A stretch of 64,000 bases of DNA from Indolivaga capnocytophagoides DSM 22835 (GCF_000426485.1 NZ_AUFL01000005.1:248001-312000); one strand, 5' to 3'; counted from the first letter of the stretch, positions 16,842 to 26,628 are shown. Translations and numbers: made by a program. The notes: generated by a model from the sequence alone, not told the origin.

Positions 16842-16898
16842 GGTAAGGTAAATCACTCATACTTTTTTCTAGCTAAATAGTAATTGTGTTTTGACTGA

Positions 16899-16934
16899 GG
16901 AGCGGCTTCTTTTTAGTAAGAAGTTGCTCCTTTT
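16899..16934. terminator. Bidirectional terminator between pirin and pbpC
   Basis: GGAGCGGCTTCTT pairs with AAGAAGTTGCTCC through two G-U pairs, giving a 13-bp stem with a short T-rich loop. TTTT follows on the plus side. It separates two convergent genes. Confidence 0.75.
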
Positions 16935-19303
16935 CATTTAACAGAAAAATTGATCGACAGAGAATTTCCATTTTCATCAACAACTGTCAGTCGGTGATTT
17001 CCGGCAGAAGGAGCCAGTTCCTGTTTATGAAAGTTCTGCGTTTCGCCAACATAAGTTTCATCCAGATGCCAAAAGACTTTCGATCTAGGGTCACGGTGAG
17101 CCAGTTCAAATATAATATGCCCATTACGGCCGTCAAGCTGCTTGGGAATACTTACCACAGCATTGGCTGTAGGATATATAAATTCCATCACCTTAGTATT
17201 GTCGGCAGACTGACATTCCGGAGAAAAAGGTGGTAATGATCTGTAAGACGGATGATGCTCTTTATAGAACCATTCCCACGAAGCAGGCAATACAAACCAC
17301 GACGTCTGCACAATTCCCCTTTCTCCCGCACAATCTTCATAGACCCGATACTGATGATCTTCCGAAACATTTACTCTTATGTGATAAGAACAAACAGCAG
17401 CCTCTGCACCTTTCTTTGTCGTCCAAATAGTATCGATCGATGATTCGGGGCAATTAACTCCGGCAAGCAATCCGCTCTCTTTGCAAACTTCTGTTCTGAC
17501 CATATCCGTTGTAGGAGCAGGAAACCATCGGGATGCAGGCAGGGCATTGAATATATCAAACATCACCATCCCTGCAGTTCGTGCCCCTGTCAAGCCCGGA
17601 CGTCCTTCTCCATCGGAATTTCCGACCCATACACCTACTGCATATTTAGGATTCACTCCTACTGCCCAGCCGTCACGAAAGCCAAAACTCGTGCCCGTTT
17701 TCCATGCTATTTTCTGAATAGAAGGAATCGACCGCCAATCAATTTCTTCGGGACGGTTGAGATTTGTCAAAGCATCAAAGGTCAGCCAGATAGCCCCTGC
17801 CCCGAACATAGGACGGGTAATGCGCTCTTCCGGCTTGTTATTATCTTGGTCATATACATATGATACTGCTCTGCGTTTCCAATATCGTCTATCGCTATTG
17901 TAGTCATTCAATGCCTGCGCCATGTGCGTATACATCGATACAATATCCCAAAGTTTACCTTCGGCTCCTCCCAGAATAAGAGATAATCCGTAATTATCGG
18001 GGGACCGGGATAAGGTTGACATACCTGCATCTTTCAACAAATTATAGAATTTAGGAACTCCATATTTACGCAGAGATATCACAAAAGGAATATTCAACGA
18101 ACGCGCCAAAGCCTCGGATGCGGGTACCGCTCCATCATAGTTCAAACTAAAGTTTTTAGGGGTAAATCCGTTTATATTGATCGGAATATCCGCCAACAAC
18201 TGATTCGGCAGTAATTGCCCGTTATCCAGCATCGCACAATACAAAAAAGGCTTGAGTATACTTCCTGTACTGCGGGGAGCCTGCAATATATCAACCTGAT
18301 TGGCAGATATACTCTTATCGAAATGTACATTGCCGCAATATGCAACCACTTCGTTTTTTTCGACATTAACAACCACTGCTGCTATATTTTTAATCTCATT
18401 CTGGGCAAATTCGGCATTCCAGCGAGCCAGGATATTTTCGATAAGCAATTGCTGCTGTTTGTCAATTGTAGTGCGCACTTGCCGCCCTCCTTGCTCCATA
18501 TATATTTTGGTAACCAAATGAGGAGCCACTACCGGTAAAGCATACGGTTCAAAAGGTAAAGGCTCCGACACAGCGAGCTCGTAATCGGTTTTATCCAGAA
18601 TATTCTTATCGTGAAGCTTTTTGAGCAGGTTATTCCTTTTAGTTAACAATTTGGCTCTGTTCCGCCCGAAGTGCATCATTGCCGGAGAGTTAGGCAATAC
18701 AGCTAATGTCGCAGCCTCAGCCCATGACAATGTGGAAGATTGATGCCCGAAATAGCGCCACGAAGCAGCCTCTATACCAACCACATTCCCTCCCATCGGA
18801 GCATGAGAAGCATATAAGTTAATAATCTCGTCTTTAGAATAAGAAAACTCCAAACGGGTGGCCATTATCATTTCGATGAACTTTTCGCCGAATGTCCGGT
18901 TCTCTTTTCGGGAAAGCCTTATTGTCTGCATCGTGATGGTACTGGCTCCGCTTACAATCCTCTTTTGACTCAGGTTTTGTTTAACAGCTCTGAATATTGA
19001 CACAGGATTAATCCCCCAGTGATATCCGAAATACTGATCTTCAAATTCAACCAAACAGGTTTTGTATTTATCAGGAACGGAATCTACCGTAGGAAAACGC
19101 CATTGCTGATCATCGGCAATACGCGCCCCCAACAATTCACCATTTCGGTCAGAAACAACCGTACTGTATGGCACATCAAACAATGGAGAAGGCAGACAAA
19201 AGATATACCAAACCAATAATATCAGAATTACAGGTATTGCAATGCGATATTTAAGTTTAGCTGTCTTATATTTATCAAACCATTTTCTAATAAATTGTAT
19301 CAT
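16934..19303 (-). CDS. pbpC: Penicillin-binding protein 1C
   Basis: A 789-residue bifunctional peptidoglycan synthase. There is one membrane anchor near residues 20-40. The GT51 glycosyltransferase domain follows (EFEDQYFGYHWGINPVSIFRA, SGASTITMQTIRL), then the transpeptidase with the active-site STGSILKP (SxxK) and WKTGTSFGFRDGW (KTG box), and a C-terminal BiPBP_C domain of about 90 residues, which marks it as PBP1C. The enzyme polymerises lipid II and may cross-link peptides in the periplasm. The usual partner, an alpha-2-macroglobulin gene, is not adjacent. Its promoter box overlaps a GTTAC-type repeat. Confidence 0.95.
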   Translation of the reverse strand: MIQFIRKWFDKYKTAKLKYRIAIPVILILLVWYIFCLPSPLFDVPYSTVVSDRNGELLGARIADDQQWRFPTVDSVPDKYKTCLVEFEDQYFGYHWGINPVSIFRAVKQNLSQKRIVSGASTITMQTIRLSRKENRTFGEKFIEMIMATRLEFSYSKDEIINLYASHAPMGGNVVGIEAASWRYFGHQSSTLSWAEAATLAVLPNSPAMMHFGRNRAKLLTKRNNLLKKLHDKNILDKTDYELAVSEPLPFEPYALPVVAPHLVTKIYMEQGGRQVRTTIDKQQQLLIENILARWNAEFAQNEIKNIAAVVVNVEKNEVVAYCGNVHFDKSISANQVDILQAPRSTGSILKPFLYCAMLDNGQLLPNQLLADIPININGFTPKNFSLNYDGAVPASEALARSLNIPFVISLRKYGVPKFYNLLKDAGMSTLSRSPDNYGLSLILGGAEGKLWDIVSMYTHMAQALNDYNSDRRYWKRRAVSYVYDQDNNKPEERITRPMFGAGAIWLTFDALTNLNRPEEIDWRSIPSIQKIAWKTGTSFGFRDGWAVGVNPKYAVGVWVGNSDGEGRPGLTGARTAGMVMFDIFNALPASRWFPAPTTDMVRTEVCKESGLLAGVNCPESSIDTIWTTKKGAEAAVCSYHIRVNVSEDHQYRVYEDCAGERGIVQTSWFVLPASWEWFYKEHHPSYRSLPPFSPECQSADNTKVMEFIYPTANAVVSIPKQLDGRNGHIIFELAHRDPRSKVFWHLDETYVGETQNFHKQELAPSAGNHRLTVVDENGNSLSINFSVK

Positions 19304-19344
19304 AGCCGATATTCAAGATCAGTAATAAACTAGTTTTTTACCCT

Positions 19345-19363
19345 AAAAGGTTACAAAGGTAAC
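19345..19363 (-). repeat. GTTAC-type repeat, copy 3, carrying the pbpC -7 box
   Basis: On the minus strand it reads GTTACCTTTGTAACCTTTT. The inner TACCTTTG (plus 19354-19361) is a match to TAnnTTTG about 50 bp upstream of pbpC. Confidence 0.6.
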
Positions 19364-19487
19364 ATGCCTTTTGCACATTTTGTCATTGTCACTTTATCCC
19401 TTATTATCTCATTTTCACATTGGCGTATTTGCTCATTCTTACCTTATAGATAAAAAATTCTAAAAATGAATCTGCACCCATACGAAT

Positions 19488-19518
19488 AAAAAAACGGGTA
19501 AATGACTTCACCTACCCG
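19488..19518 (-). terminator. Intrinsic terminator after the gamma carbonic anhydrase gene
   Basis: On the minus strand CGGGTAGGTGA pairs with TCATTTACCCG (two G-U pairs), followed by seven T. It lies 33 bp past the stop codon. Confidence 0.8.
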
Positions 19519-19550
19519 CAAATTATAACGCATATATTTATTTAACCGTT

Positions 19551-20072
19551 CTATTCTTCATCCTTAAACCAACCCGAATACATCAGATAATTTTTTGCAA
19601 TTTTCTGATTCATTTCTTTAGCTTGTTCCGAGTCTACCTTTTTCACAAATTTAGCAGGTACTCCGGCATAAATGCTTCCCGGTTCCACAATAGTTCCGCT
19701 CAGAATAACCGAACCAGCCGCAACGATGGCACCTTCACCGATTACCGCATGATCAAGCACAATCGCCCCCATACCTATCAATGCTCCATTTTCGATTTTA
19801 GCCCCGTGTATCACTACATTATGTCCTATCGAAACATCATCTCCGATCTCTACAGTCGATTTTTGGTATAACGTATGCAATACTGATCCATCCTGAATAT
19901 TCACTCGGTTTCCGATACGAATAGAGTTTACATCGCCACGCAACACAACATTAAACCATACGCTGCAATCGTCACCCATTATCACATCACCTATAATTGT
20001 AGCATTATCCGCTAAAAATGCATTTTTTCCTATTTCGGGAGTAAATCCTCTTACTTCTTTTATTAAAGCCAT
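19551..20072 (-). CDS. Gamma carbonic anhydrase family protein (YrdA/PaaY-like)
   Basis: A 173-residue left-handed beta-helix built from hexapeptide repeats (IGDVIMGDDCSVWFNVVLRGDVNSIRIG ... NIQDGSVLH). The three His metal ligands fit the segments DGSVLH and SIGHNVVIHG, with GAIVLDHAVIGEGAIVAAGS after them. The homotrimeric family includes true gamma-class carbonic anhydrases and many members without shown activity. It lies downstream of aminopeptidase P with a 29-bp gap, so both may be on one transcript; a strong terminator follows. Confidence 0.93.
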   Translation of the reverse strand: MALIKEVRGFTPEIGKNAFLADNATIIGDVIMGDDCSVWFNVVLRGDVNSIRIGNRVNIQDGSVLHTLYQKSTVEIGDDVSIGHNVVIHGAKIENGALIGMGAIVLDHAVIGEGAIVAAGSVILSGTIVEPGSIYAGVPAKFVKKVDSEQAKEMNQKIAKNYLMYSGWFKDEE

Positions 20073-20089
20073 ACTTTATAATTGTTTAC

Positions 20090-20103
20090 AGGTTTCAAAC
20101 CTT
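20090..20103 (-). repeat. Palindromic boundary repeat, copy 5 (divergent)
   Basis: On the minus strand the TAA stop of the aminopeptidase leads into AAGGTTTGAAACCT, a variant palindrome in sense orientation, between two co-directional genes. Confidence 0.55.
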
Positions 20104-21886
20104 ATATTGCTTTTGTTTTTTCTTTTAACCAATTCTTTTCATCCTCTGTCAGATTTGGAGACAATCGGTCGTATACATACTGATGGTAATTATTGAACCA
20201 GCTAATTTCATCCGCAGTCAACATTCCTTTCACGATAGGAGTCGTGTCTATCGGACAAAGAGTTAATGTTTCAAAAGAATAAAATGCACCGAATTCAGTT
20301 ACACATTTTTCTTTGGTCACAATCAGATTCTCTATGCGGATGCCATACTTATTAGCTCTATACAGACCCGGTTCATTGGAAGTAACCATACCGGGCTGCA
20401 AAGTAGTCGAATTTTCATTCATACGTATACTTTGAGGTCCTTCATGAACATTCAGAAAATGACCTATACCATGTCCTGTACCATGCAAATAATTCAAGCC
20501 GTTATCCCAAAGAGCCTTACGGGCAAGAATATCCAATTGGCTTCCTCTTGTTCCCTGAGGAAATATACAGGTTGCCAAACTGATATGACCTTTCAGTACC
20601 ATTGTATAGTCTTTTTTCATCTGCTCGCTGATTTCACCCAATGCCACGGTACGGGTAATATCTGTAGTACCGTCAAAAAACTGTGCTCCCGAATCAATCA
20701 ATAAGAATCCCTCGGGTTTTATCTTTTGCGAACTCTCAGGTGTCACATGGTAATGCACGATAGCTCCGTTTGCCTGATATCCGGCGATAGTATCGAAACT
20801 TTCACCGACAAAAAGATCCTGCTCACTACGATACTCTACCAGCTTTTCTACAATGGTAAGTTCTTCTATATCTTCTGTACCGACAGCCTTTTCAAGCCAC
20901 ATAAAGAAACGTACCAATGCTGCACCGTCCCGCTCCATTGCATTATGAAACCCTTGTATTTCGGTTTCATTTTTTATACTCTTCATCAAATCCACAGGAG
21001 ACGGAATATCTGTAATCCTGCATGAATCAGGAATCTTATTGTAAAGGCTGAAAGACACTTTCGTACCCTGAAGACAAACTTTTGTTCCCTCTTTTATATT
21101 CTGTATATAATCCGAAACTTTTGTATAATCGGCTATAGAAATACCTTCTTCATGGAAATAACGAACGATTTCTTCGGTCAGCTTCTTCGGATTGATAAAG
21201 ATGACAGCTTCATTTATTGATACATAAGCATGACATACGGCTACAGGATTACAATGGACATCATTGCCACGAATATTGAACAACCACGCAACCGTATCGA
21301 GTGATGATATAAGTATCGAATCGGCATTACTGTCTTTCAAAACTTTCCTTACCGCCTTTATCTTCTCAGAAGCAGTTATGCCCGAATATTTCACAGGCAA
21401 TTCGAATATTATGTTGGAGGGTATATGAGGTCTGTCGTTCCAGATTGAGTCAAACGGATCATAGTCTGAAATCAGGTGTAAACCTTTGGTGTTTAAACGG
21501 GCTGTTAACTGATAAGCATCTTGTGCCGCATAGACATTGCCATCAATACCGACATTATTTCCATCTGATAATTCAGACAGCAACCATTCTTCGATAGTTG
21601 GTGTAGTCGGCAATCCTTCTCTGAACAGCTCGATATCCGAACCATTGAGTTGTTGCGCCGCTTGCAGAAAATAACGTGAATCTGTCCAAAGTCCGGCTTT
21701 GTCTCGGGTTACAACAACCGTTCCGGCAGAACCGGTAAAACCGCTGATCCATTCTCTCGAAGCCCAATGCGAAGCAGGATACTCACTCAGGTGAGGATCG
21801 GTACTTGGTATTATAAACGCATGAAGGTCTTTTTCTTCTAAAAAACGTCTTAAAGACGATAATCTATGATTTATAATATTTCCCAT
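20102..21886 (-). CDS. Xaa-Pro aminopeptidase (aminopeptidase P, M24B)
   Basis: A 594-residue long form with two creatinase-like N-terminal domains and a C-terminal pita-bread catalytic domain. The five metal ligands are recognisable: Asp in DSGAQFFDG and TTDITRT, His in HGTGHGIGHFLNVHEGP, and Glu in TSNEPGLY and IRIENLIV. It removes an N-terminal residue preceding proline and works as a dinuclear metal enzyme, probably in the cytosol since no signal peptide is visible. It shares direction with bactofilin upstream and gamma carbonic anhydrase downstream; both intergenic gaps hold boundary repeats. Confidence 0.95.
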   Translation of the reverse strand: MGNIINHRLSSLRRFLEEKDLHAFIIPSTDPHLSEYPASHWASREWISGFTGSAGTVVVTRDKAGLWTDSRYFLQAAQQLNGSDIELFREGLPTTPTIEEWLLSELSDGNNVGIDGNVYAAQDAYQLTARLNTKGLHLISDYDPFDSIWNDRPHIPSNIIFELPVKYSGITASEKIKAVRKVLKDSNADSILISSLDTVAWLFNIRGNDVHCNPVAVCHAYVSINEAVIFINPKKLTEEIVRYFHEEGISIADYTKVSDYIQNIKEGTKVCLQGTKVSFSLYNKIPDSCRITDIPSPVDLMKSIKNETEIQGFHNAMERDGAALVRFFMWLEKAVGTEDIEELTIVEKLVEYRSEQDLFVGESFDTIAGYQANGAIVHYHVTPESSQKIKPEGFLLIDSGAQFFDGTTDITRTVALGEISEQMKKDYTMVLKGHISLATCIFPQGTRGSQLDILARKALWDNGLNYLHGTGHGIGHFLNVHEGPQSIRMNENSTTLQPGMVTSNEPGLYRANKYGIRIENLIVTKEKCVTEFGAFYSFETLTLCPIDTTPIVKGMLTADEISWFNNYHQYVYDRLSPNLTEDEKNWLKEKTKAI

Positions 21887-21903
21887 GACTGAAAACAGTT
21901 TTT

Positions 21904-21918
21904 AAGGTCTCTAACCTT
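21904..21918 (+). repeat. Palindromic boundary repeat, copy 6
   Basis: AAGGTCTCTAACCTT, with its AAGG end 17 bp from the aminopeptidase start (antisense), followed by a T-rich run. Confidence 0.65.
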
Positions 21919-21953
21919 TTTTCTCTATCATTATGACTGCCCTGAAGTATTGG

Positions 21954-22304
21954 TCAGCTCTTCATTTTACATGATCCGGAAAATCTTGCTCCCGGCTCTA
22001 TCTCTATCACCTGCGTAGTTATATCTCCGATCAGGTTTGCCGTAGCTCTTAAAATTATAGTATCTTCACAGATCACATTTCCCGAGACTTTACCCAGTAA
22101 GTCCAGATTGGTACATTCGACATCGCCGGACACATGCCCGTTATTACCGATAATGATTTTTCCTTTACTTATGATATTTCCCTCTATAACACCGTCGATA
22201 CGGATATCATCCTGTGTTACAAGGTTTCCTGTTAGAACTGTTCCGGCAGAGAGTACATTATGCATGCCACTGGGGGTAGGCACGACTTCCTTACGATTCA
22301 ACAT
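21954..22304 (-). CDS. Bactofilin (polymer-forming cytoskeletal protein)
   Basis: A 116-residue protein made almost wholly of a right-handed beta-helix (DUF583): GTVLTGNLVTQDDIRIDGVIEGNIISKGKIIIGNNGHVSGDVEC. Bactofilins self-assemble without nucleotide into filaments used for cell shape or polar localisation, often together with M23 peptidases; one M23 gene is in the window but not linked. The short N-terminal tail (LNRKEVVPTPSGMHN) and minimal C-terminal tail are usual. It is divergent from folB. Confidence 0.92.
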   Translation of the reverse strand: MLNRKEVVPTPSGMHNVLSAGTVLTGNLVTQDDIRIDGVIEGNIISKGKIIIGNNGHVSGDVECTNLDLLGKVSGNVICEDTIILRATANLIGDITTQVIEIEPGARFSGSCKMKS

Positions 22305-22334
22305 ATATCAATTTTTCTAAATGAAGTTATTTTC

Positions 22335-22379
22335 GGTCTCAGACCTTTTTACTGACTTACCAAGCACAATCAAAGGTTA
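22335..22379 (+). repeat. Palindromic boundary repeat, copy 7, extended form
   Basis: GGTCTCAGACCT at the core, then TTTTACTGACTTACCAAG and CACAATCAAAGG. The right part matches the extended module also seen at 27825, 49848 and 51711. It lies in the divergent bactofilin-folB gap, with the left end toward bactofilin. Confidence 0.75.
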
Positions 22380-22451
22380 AATATTCCAACCTCCGAACAA
22401 GGATGAAACTACTTACCGCTGCTTGAAGATAACAAATGTAAAAAAAAAACT

Positions 22452-22459
22452 TAGCTTTG
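22452..22459 (+). promoter_or_regulatory. -7 box of folB
   Basis: TAGCTTTG matches TAnnTTTG 22 bp before the ATG at 22481, so transcription should start within about 15 bp of the start codon. This argues against an upstream TTG start at 22457. Confidence 0.55.
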
Positions 22460-22480
22460 CACCTCAATTCTACTATTAAA

Positions 22481-22834
22481 ATGGAAACTTACATATTACT
22501 GGAAAACGTCAGGTTGTATGCTTATCACGGGGTTGGAGAGCAAGAACGAATCGTGGGAAACCGTTATCTGATCAATCTGAAAATAAAAATCAATGTTATG
22601 GATGCCGTCCGGTCAGACAGCCTGGAAGATACAATAAGCTATGCCGATGTTTTTGAAATAGTAAAAAAAGAAATGGCTATCCCGTCTAAATTACTGGAAC
22701 ATGTTGCAGGTAGGATTATTTCGGCTTTACGCAAAACGTATCCCGCTATTGAAAGTATCGAACTAAAGCTATCCAAAAACAATCCGCCGATGGGAGCCGA
22801 CATGGATTATGCCAGTGTATTGATTATAGATTAA
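22481..22834 (+). CDS. folB: Dihydroneopterin aldolase
   Basis: A 117-residue protein starting METYILLENVRLYAYHGVGEQERIVGNRY, the standard FolB N-terminus with the conserved Tyr-His-Gly. The segment SYADVFEIVKK and the end SIELKLSKNNPPMGADMDYASV fit the family. FolB converts 7,8-dihydroneopterin to 6-hydroxymethyl-dihydropterin and glycolaldehyde in folate synthesis, as a cytosolic octamer. The ATG at 22481 is chosen over an upstream TTG because the -7 box overlaps that TTG. The folate gene folC is at 53287, not linked. Confidence 0.93.
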   Translation: METYILLENVRLYAYHGVGEQERIVGNRYLINLKIKINVMDAVRSDSLEDTISYADVFEIVKKEMAIPSKLLEHVAGRIISALRKTYPAIESIELKLSKNNPPMGADMDYASVLIID

Positions 22835-22847
22835 GTCACGGAAAATT

Positions 22848-22861
22848 AGGTCTGAGACCTT
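22848..22861 (-). repeat. Palindromic boundary repeat, copy 8
   Basis: AGGTCTGAGACCTT ends 7 bp before the ATG of the SpoU methyltransferase, antisense to it, inside the ribosome-binding region. Confidence 0.8.
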
Positions 22862-22868
22862 AAAGAAA

Positions 22869-23402
22869 ATGAAGAAACTCAAGATAACAGAACTGAACCG
22901 TATATCTCAGGAAGAATTCAAAACGACAAAAAAAATCCCTCTGATTGTCATTCTTGACAATATACGGAGTCTGAACAATATAGGATCGGTATTTCGTACC
23001 TCAGACGCTTTTCTGGTTGAAGCTATCTATCTGTGCGGAATAAGTGCAACTCCACCAAACGCAGAGATACATAAGACTGCATTGGGAGCTGAACATTCTG
23101 TAACATGGAAATATTTCGCAGAAACTATTGATGCTGTAAAGTCACTACAAGAGGAAGGTTATCATGTTTTTGCCATTGAACAAGTACATAACAGTACAAT
23201 GCTCGACAATTTAGAGTTAAATACTTCTCAAAAATACGCGATTGTTATGGGCAACGAAGTAAAAGGTGTGCAGCAGCCTGTAATCGACATCTGCAACGGA
23301 TGTATAGAAATACCTCAATTCGGCACAAAACATTCTCTTAATGTAGCAGTAACAACGGGTATCGTAATTTGGGACTTCTTTAAACAATTACACACCCGTT
23401 AA
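22869..23402 (+). CDS. SpoU/TrmH family RNA 2'-O-methyltransferase
   Basis: A 177-residue SPOUT enzyme without an extra N-terminal substrate-binding domain. The three SpoU motifs are visible: LDNIRSLNNIGSVFRTSDAF, IVMGNEVKGV, and IPQFGTKHSLNVAVTTGIVIW. It would transfer a methyl group from SAM to a ribose 2'-OH of tRNA or rRNA; the exact target cannot be read from the sequence. It follows folB by 34 bp with a boundary repeat in between. Confidence 0.9.
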   Translation: MKKLKITELNRISQEEFKTTKKIPLIVILDNIRSLNNIGSVFRTSDAFLVEAIYLCGISATPPNAEIHKTALGAEHSVTWKYFAETIDAVKSLQEEGYHVFAIEQVHNSTMLDNLELNTSQKYAIVMGNEVKGVQQPVIDICNGCIEIPQFGTKHSLNVAVTTGIVIWDFFKQLHTR

Positions 23403-23483
23403 AAGGGTGTGCGGGGGGGCAGGCCTTTTTATTGACTTAGTTATTATAAAAACTTAAAGTAAGGTTCTGCGTCTAAAAACCGT

Positions 23484-24716
23484 TCAGAATTTTATAATCT
23501 TCATTACTTTATCGACGACTCCGGCATTGCCTGTTACATATTCTCCGGCATGAGTTCCGGCTGCTTCAAGCACCTTGGGATATTCAATAAATTCATCCAT
23601 CAAGCTCAGGAAAGTATCATAATCATGGATGGAATATCCTCCTCCTGTTTCGAGTAATTGATTTGCTTCTCTGAATTTCTTAAAGTTAGGTCCGAAAATC
23701 ACAGGAATATTATACACTGCGGCTTCCAACACATTATGGATACCTACACCGAACCCCCCTCCTACATAAGCTATCTCGCCATATCTGTAAAGCGAAGATA
23801 ATAATCCGAATGTATCTATAATAAGACAGTCGAACTGTGATACATTTTCAGGGGTAGCTTTTGTATAACGAATAGAAGGACGCTTAAGTATACTTTCTAT
23901 ATAACTTAAATGAGCATCATGAATTTCATGCGGTGCTATAATCAGCTTGAGATTCGGATTATTATTAAAATATTCAACAAATACATCTTCATCTTTCGGC
24001 CATGAACTACCGGCAACCAATGTTAACTGTTTATTTCCGTCTTTATCTTTTGAGAAAGCTTCTCCTACCGGCAAATATTTAGCCTGCGATTTGATATCCA
24101 ATACACGGTCGAAACGGGTATCTCCGCAAACTTCCACATTCTTGACTCCGATACCCTCCAATAACGATTTGGAGTTATCATCCTGCACACAGATACATTC
24201 ATAGAACGAAAGCATCTTACAATAAGCTTTTCCGTACCATCTGAAAAATATCTGATTGGGACGGAAGATAGCCGACACCATATAGGTCGGGATATTCCTT
24301 TTATGTAACTGATTGATATAGTTGTACCAGAATTCGTATTTGATAAATATCGCTATTGCAGGATTTGCCAGATTTAAAAACCGTTTAACATTCCGTTTCC
24401 GATCGAAAGGCAAATAGCAGACAATATCTGCTAAATCGTAATTTTTACGAACTTCATATCCCGAAGGAGAGAAGAATGTTAGCAGAATTTTATAAGAAGG
24501 ATGCTGAGCCTTTATCTTTTCAAGGATCGGCCGCCCTTGTTCAAACTCGCCTAATGAGGCTGCATGCAGCCATATATATTTAGCATCGGGGTCTATCTTT
24601 TCCTTCAATTTGGAATATACTTCCCGATGCCCTTTTACCATCAGGCGGGCTTTACGATGGAACGGCGAAATAAGGTTTACGATAAGGGCGTAAAGACCAA
24701 TAATAAAATTATACAT
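23484..24716 (-). CDS. waaA: 3-deoxy-D-manno-octulosonic acid transferase
   Basis: A 410-residue inner-membrane-associated GT-B glycosyltransferase. It starts with a hydrophobic anchor (NFIIGLYALIVNLISPF) and shows the Kdo transferase motifs IWLHAASLGEFEQGRPI (catalytic Glu), KYEFWYN, and the C-terminal YVGGGFGVGIHNVLEAA and PVIFGPNFKKF. It adds Kdo from CMP-Kdo to lipid IVA during lipopolysaccharide core synthesis. It follows gltX with a 2-bp gap, so the two are one transcription unit; lpxB of the same pathway is at 36861. Confidence 0.95.
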   Translation of the reverse strand: MYNFIIGLYALIVNLISPFHRKARLMVKGHREVYSKLKEKIDPDAKYIWLHAASLGEFEQGRPILEKIKAQHPSYKILLTFFSPSGYEVRKNYDLADIVCYLPFDRKRNVKRFLNLANPAIAIFIKYEFWYNYINQLHKRNIPTYMVSAIFRPNQIFFRWYGKAYCKMLSFYECICVQDDNSKSLLEGIGVKNVEVCGDTRFDRVLDIKSQAKYLPVGEAFSKDKDGNKQLTLVAGSSWPKDEDVFVEYFNNNPNLKLIIAPHEIHDAHLSYIESILKRPSIRYTKATPENVSQFDCLIIDTFGLLSSLYRYGEIAYVGGGFGVGIHNVLEAAVYNIPVIFGPNFKKFREANQLLETGGGYSIHDYDTFLSLMDEFIEYPKVLEAAGTHAGEYVTGNAGVVDKVMKIIKF

Positions 24717-24718
24717 GC

Positions 24719-26242
24719 TTATGCTTTGTATTCAATTTTAGAAATAGCTGTTTCCAGACGTTTCAGAGTTTCATCTTTTCCGATAGCTGCTGTTATATCG
24801 AACATATGAGGCCCTTTAGACTCTCCTACTACAGCCAGACGGAAGGCATTCATTATATTTCCCAAATGATATTCTTTATCTTCTATCCATTTTTTCACAA
24901 TGGCTTCTTGATTTTCAGATGAGAAATCGGATATATCAGATAAAACCCCGATCAATTCGGTCAACTGTGCGGGAGTTTCTTCTTTCCAGCGTTTTTTTAC
25001 TGTTTTTTCATCGTATGAGACAGGTGCAACAAAGAAAAAAGACGATTGCCCCCACAACTCGGGAAGCAGACTCACACGCTCTTTGACCAAACCCACTACA
25101 TTTTCAACAAAGGCAGGTTCGGAGTGGATACCTTCTTTGACCAGTTGTTTTTCGAAAATACGAGCTATTTCTTCGTTTGATGCAGATTGAATATACTGAT
25201 GATTAAACCATTTTCCTTTTTCGAAATCGAATTTTGCACCGCTGCGGCTGCATTTTTCAATACTGAATGTGTGGATCAGTTCATCCATAGACATTAACTC
25301 TTGATCATTTCCCGGATTCCATCCTAATAAAGCAAGAAAGTTAATAACAGCTTCGGGCAAATAACCGCTTTCTCTGTATCCTGAAGAAATATCTTCCGAT
25401 TTAGGATCTTTCCACTCCAATGGAAATACCGGAAATCCGAGACGGTCGCCATCCCGTTTACTTAATTTGCCTTTTCCATCGGGCTTCAATAATAAAGATA
25501 GGTGAGCAAATTGCGGCATGGTATCTGCCCAACCGAAAGCTCTGTATAATAAAACATGCAACGGAGCCGATGGCAACCACTCTTCACCGCGTATTACATG
25601 TGTTATCTCCATCAAATGGTCATCTACAATATTAGCAAGATGATATGTCGGCAGATTATCGGCAGATTTATACAAAACCTTATCATCAAGTTCCGATGAG
25701 TTGATCGTTACTTTGCCCCTTATCAGGTCATTAACCACAACATCTTCATTCGGTTCTATTTTAAAACGAACAACATAGTTTGTTGAGTTATCAATAAGCG
25801 ACTGCACCTCTTCTTTCGGCAGAGTAAGAGAATTTCTCATCTGTCCGCGGGTAGAAGCATCGTATTGAAAATTTTCTATCTCCTGTCTTTTCTGTTCAAG
25901 CTCTTCGGGAGTATCGAATGCTATATATGCCGCACCTTTTTCTAATAATTGATCGACATATTTTTTATAGATTTCCTTTCGGTCAGATTGGCGGTAAGGT
26001 CCGTATTCTCCACCGATATGTGTACCCTCATCAAATTTCAGACCTAACCAGGTTAATGCCTCTATGATATAATCTTCTGCTCCGGGAACAAACCGCTGAG
26101 AATCGGTATCCTCGATACGAAGGATAAAATCACCTCCGTGTTGTTTTGCAAAAAGATAGTTATACAATGCTGTTCTTACACCTCCGATGTGAAGAGGTCC
26201 GGTTGGACTAGGTGCAAAACGTACTCTGACTTTAGAACTCAT
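24719..26242 (-). CDS. gltX: Glutamate--tRNA ligase
   Basis: A 507-residue class I aminoacyl-tRNA synthetase. The HIGH-type motif appears as [13 protein letters not shown] and the KMSKS-type motif as GKLSKRDG, as in many Bacteroidota GluRS. The long C-terminal helical anticodon-binding region is complete. It charges tRNA-Glu in the cytosol, and also tRNA-Gln if the organism uses the GatCAB route. waaA follows 2 bp downstream. A boundary repeat sits 14 bp upstream of the start. Confidence 0.97.
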   Translation of the reverse strand: MSSKVRVRFAPSPTGPLHIGGVRTALYNYLFAKQHGGDFILRIEDTDSQRFVPGAEDYIIEALTWLGLKFDEGTHIGGEYGPYRQSDRKEIYKKYVDQLLEKGAAYIAFDTPEELEQKRQEIENFQYDASTRGQMRNSLTLPKEEVQSLIDNSTNYVVRFKIEPNEDVVVNDLIRGKVTINSSELDDKVLYKSADNLPTYHLANIVDDHLMEITHVIRGEEWLPSAPLHVLLYRAFGWADTMPQFAHLSLLLKPDGKGKLSKRDGDRLGFPVFPLEWKDPKSEDISSGYRESGYLPEAVINFLALLGWNPGNDQELMSMDELIHTFSIEKCSRSGAKFDFEKGKWFNHQYIQSASNEEIARIFEKQLVKEGIHSEPAFVENVVGLVKERVSLLPELWGQSSFFFVAPVSYDEKTVKKRWKEETPAQLTELIGVLSDISDFSSENQEAIVKKWIEDKEYHLGNIMNAFRLAVVGESKGPHMFDITAAIGKDETLKRLETAISKIEYKA

Positions 26243-26256
26243 ATGTGAAAGAAATT

Positions 26257-26270
26257 AAGGTCGCAGACCT
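26257..26270 (+). repeat. Palindromic boundary repeat, copy 9
   Basis: AAGGTCGCAGACCT then ATTTTATTATT, its AAGG end 14 bp from the gltX start, antisense. Confidence 0.75.
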
Positions 26271-26568
26271 ATTTTATTATTTTTAGCAAATATTTTTATC
26301 TATTGTTTATTCTTAAGTAGTCAAGGATTTCTTACCTTTTTCCGATTCTCCTTGATAATTACAGCAAGTAGTTGTAACCTCAAATATATCATAAAAAATT
26401 CACAACCACTCAATATAAACATCCGGATACCAAACCTTCAGAAATTATCAATCATCAATCAATAAGCTGCTTATCGTTATTATATCTGAAAAAATCCAAG
26501 AAAAAGATCTGAGTCCTCAGTTAAAAATGCTTACAAAAGTAGATAAAAAAAACGTAGATATATATACA

Positions 26569-26607
26569 ATAAGATCGAAATATGCCAAACGCACATTCCG
26601 ATCTTAT
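26569..26607 (-). terminator. Probable terminator of the C1 peptidase gene
   Basis: ATAAGATCG and CGATCTTAT are perfect 9-bp arms with a 21-nt loop, about 20 bp past the stop. On the minus strand a T-rich stretch with eight consecutive T follows about 15 bp later. The large loop makes it less typical. Confidence 0.45.
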
Positions 26608-26628
26608 GTATAACCAGATATTATCGGC

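Larger units (their letters stand above)
26243..26628. other. 386-bp gap between C1 peptidase and gltX
   Basis: No open reading frame with coding character. It holds a boundary repeat next to gltX, a degenerate CTGAGTCCTCAG palindrome near 26507-26520, and the terminator of the C1 peptidase at its right end. Confidence 0.6.

Noticed and set aside
22457-22480. Upstream TTG start for folB
   Set aside because: It sits inside the -7 promoter box; ATG 22481 gives the standard FolB N-terminus.
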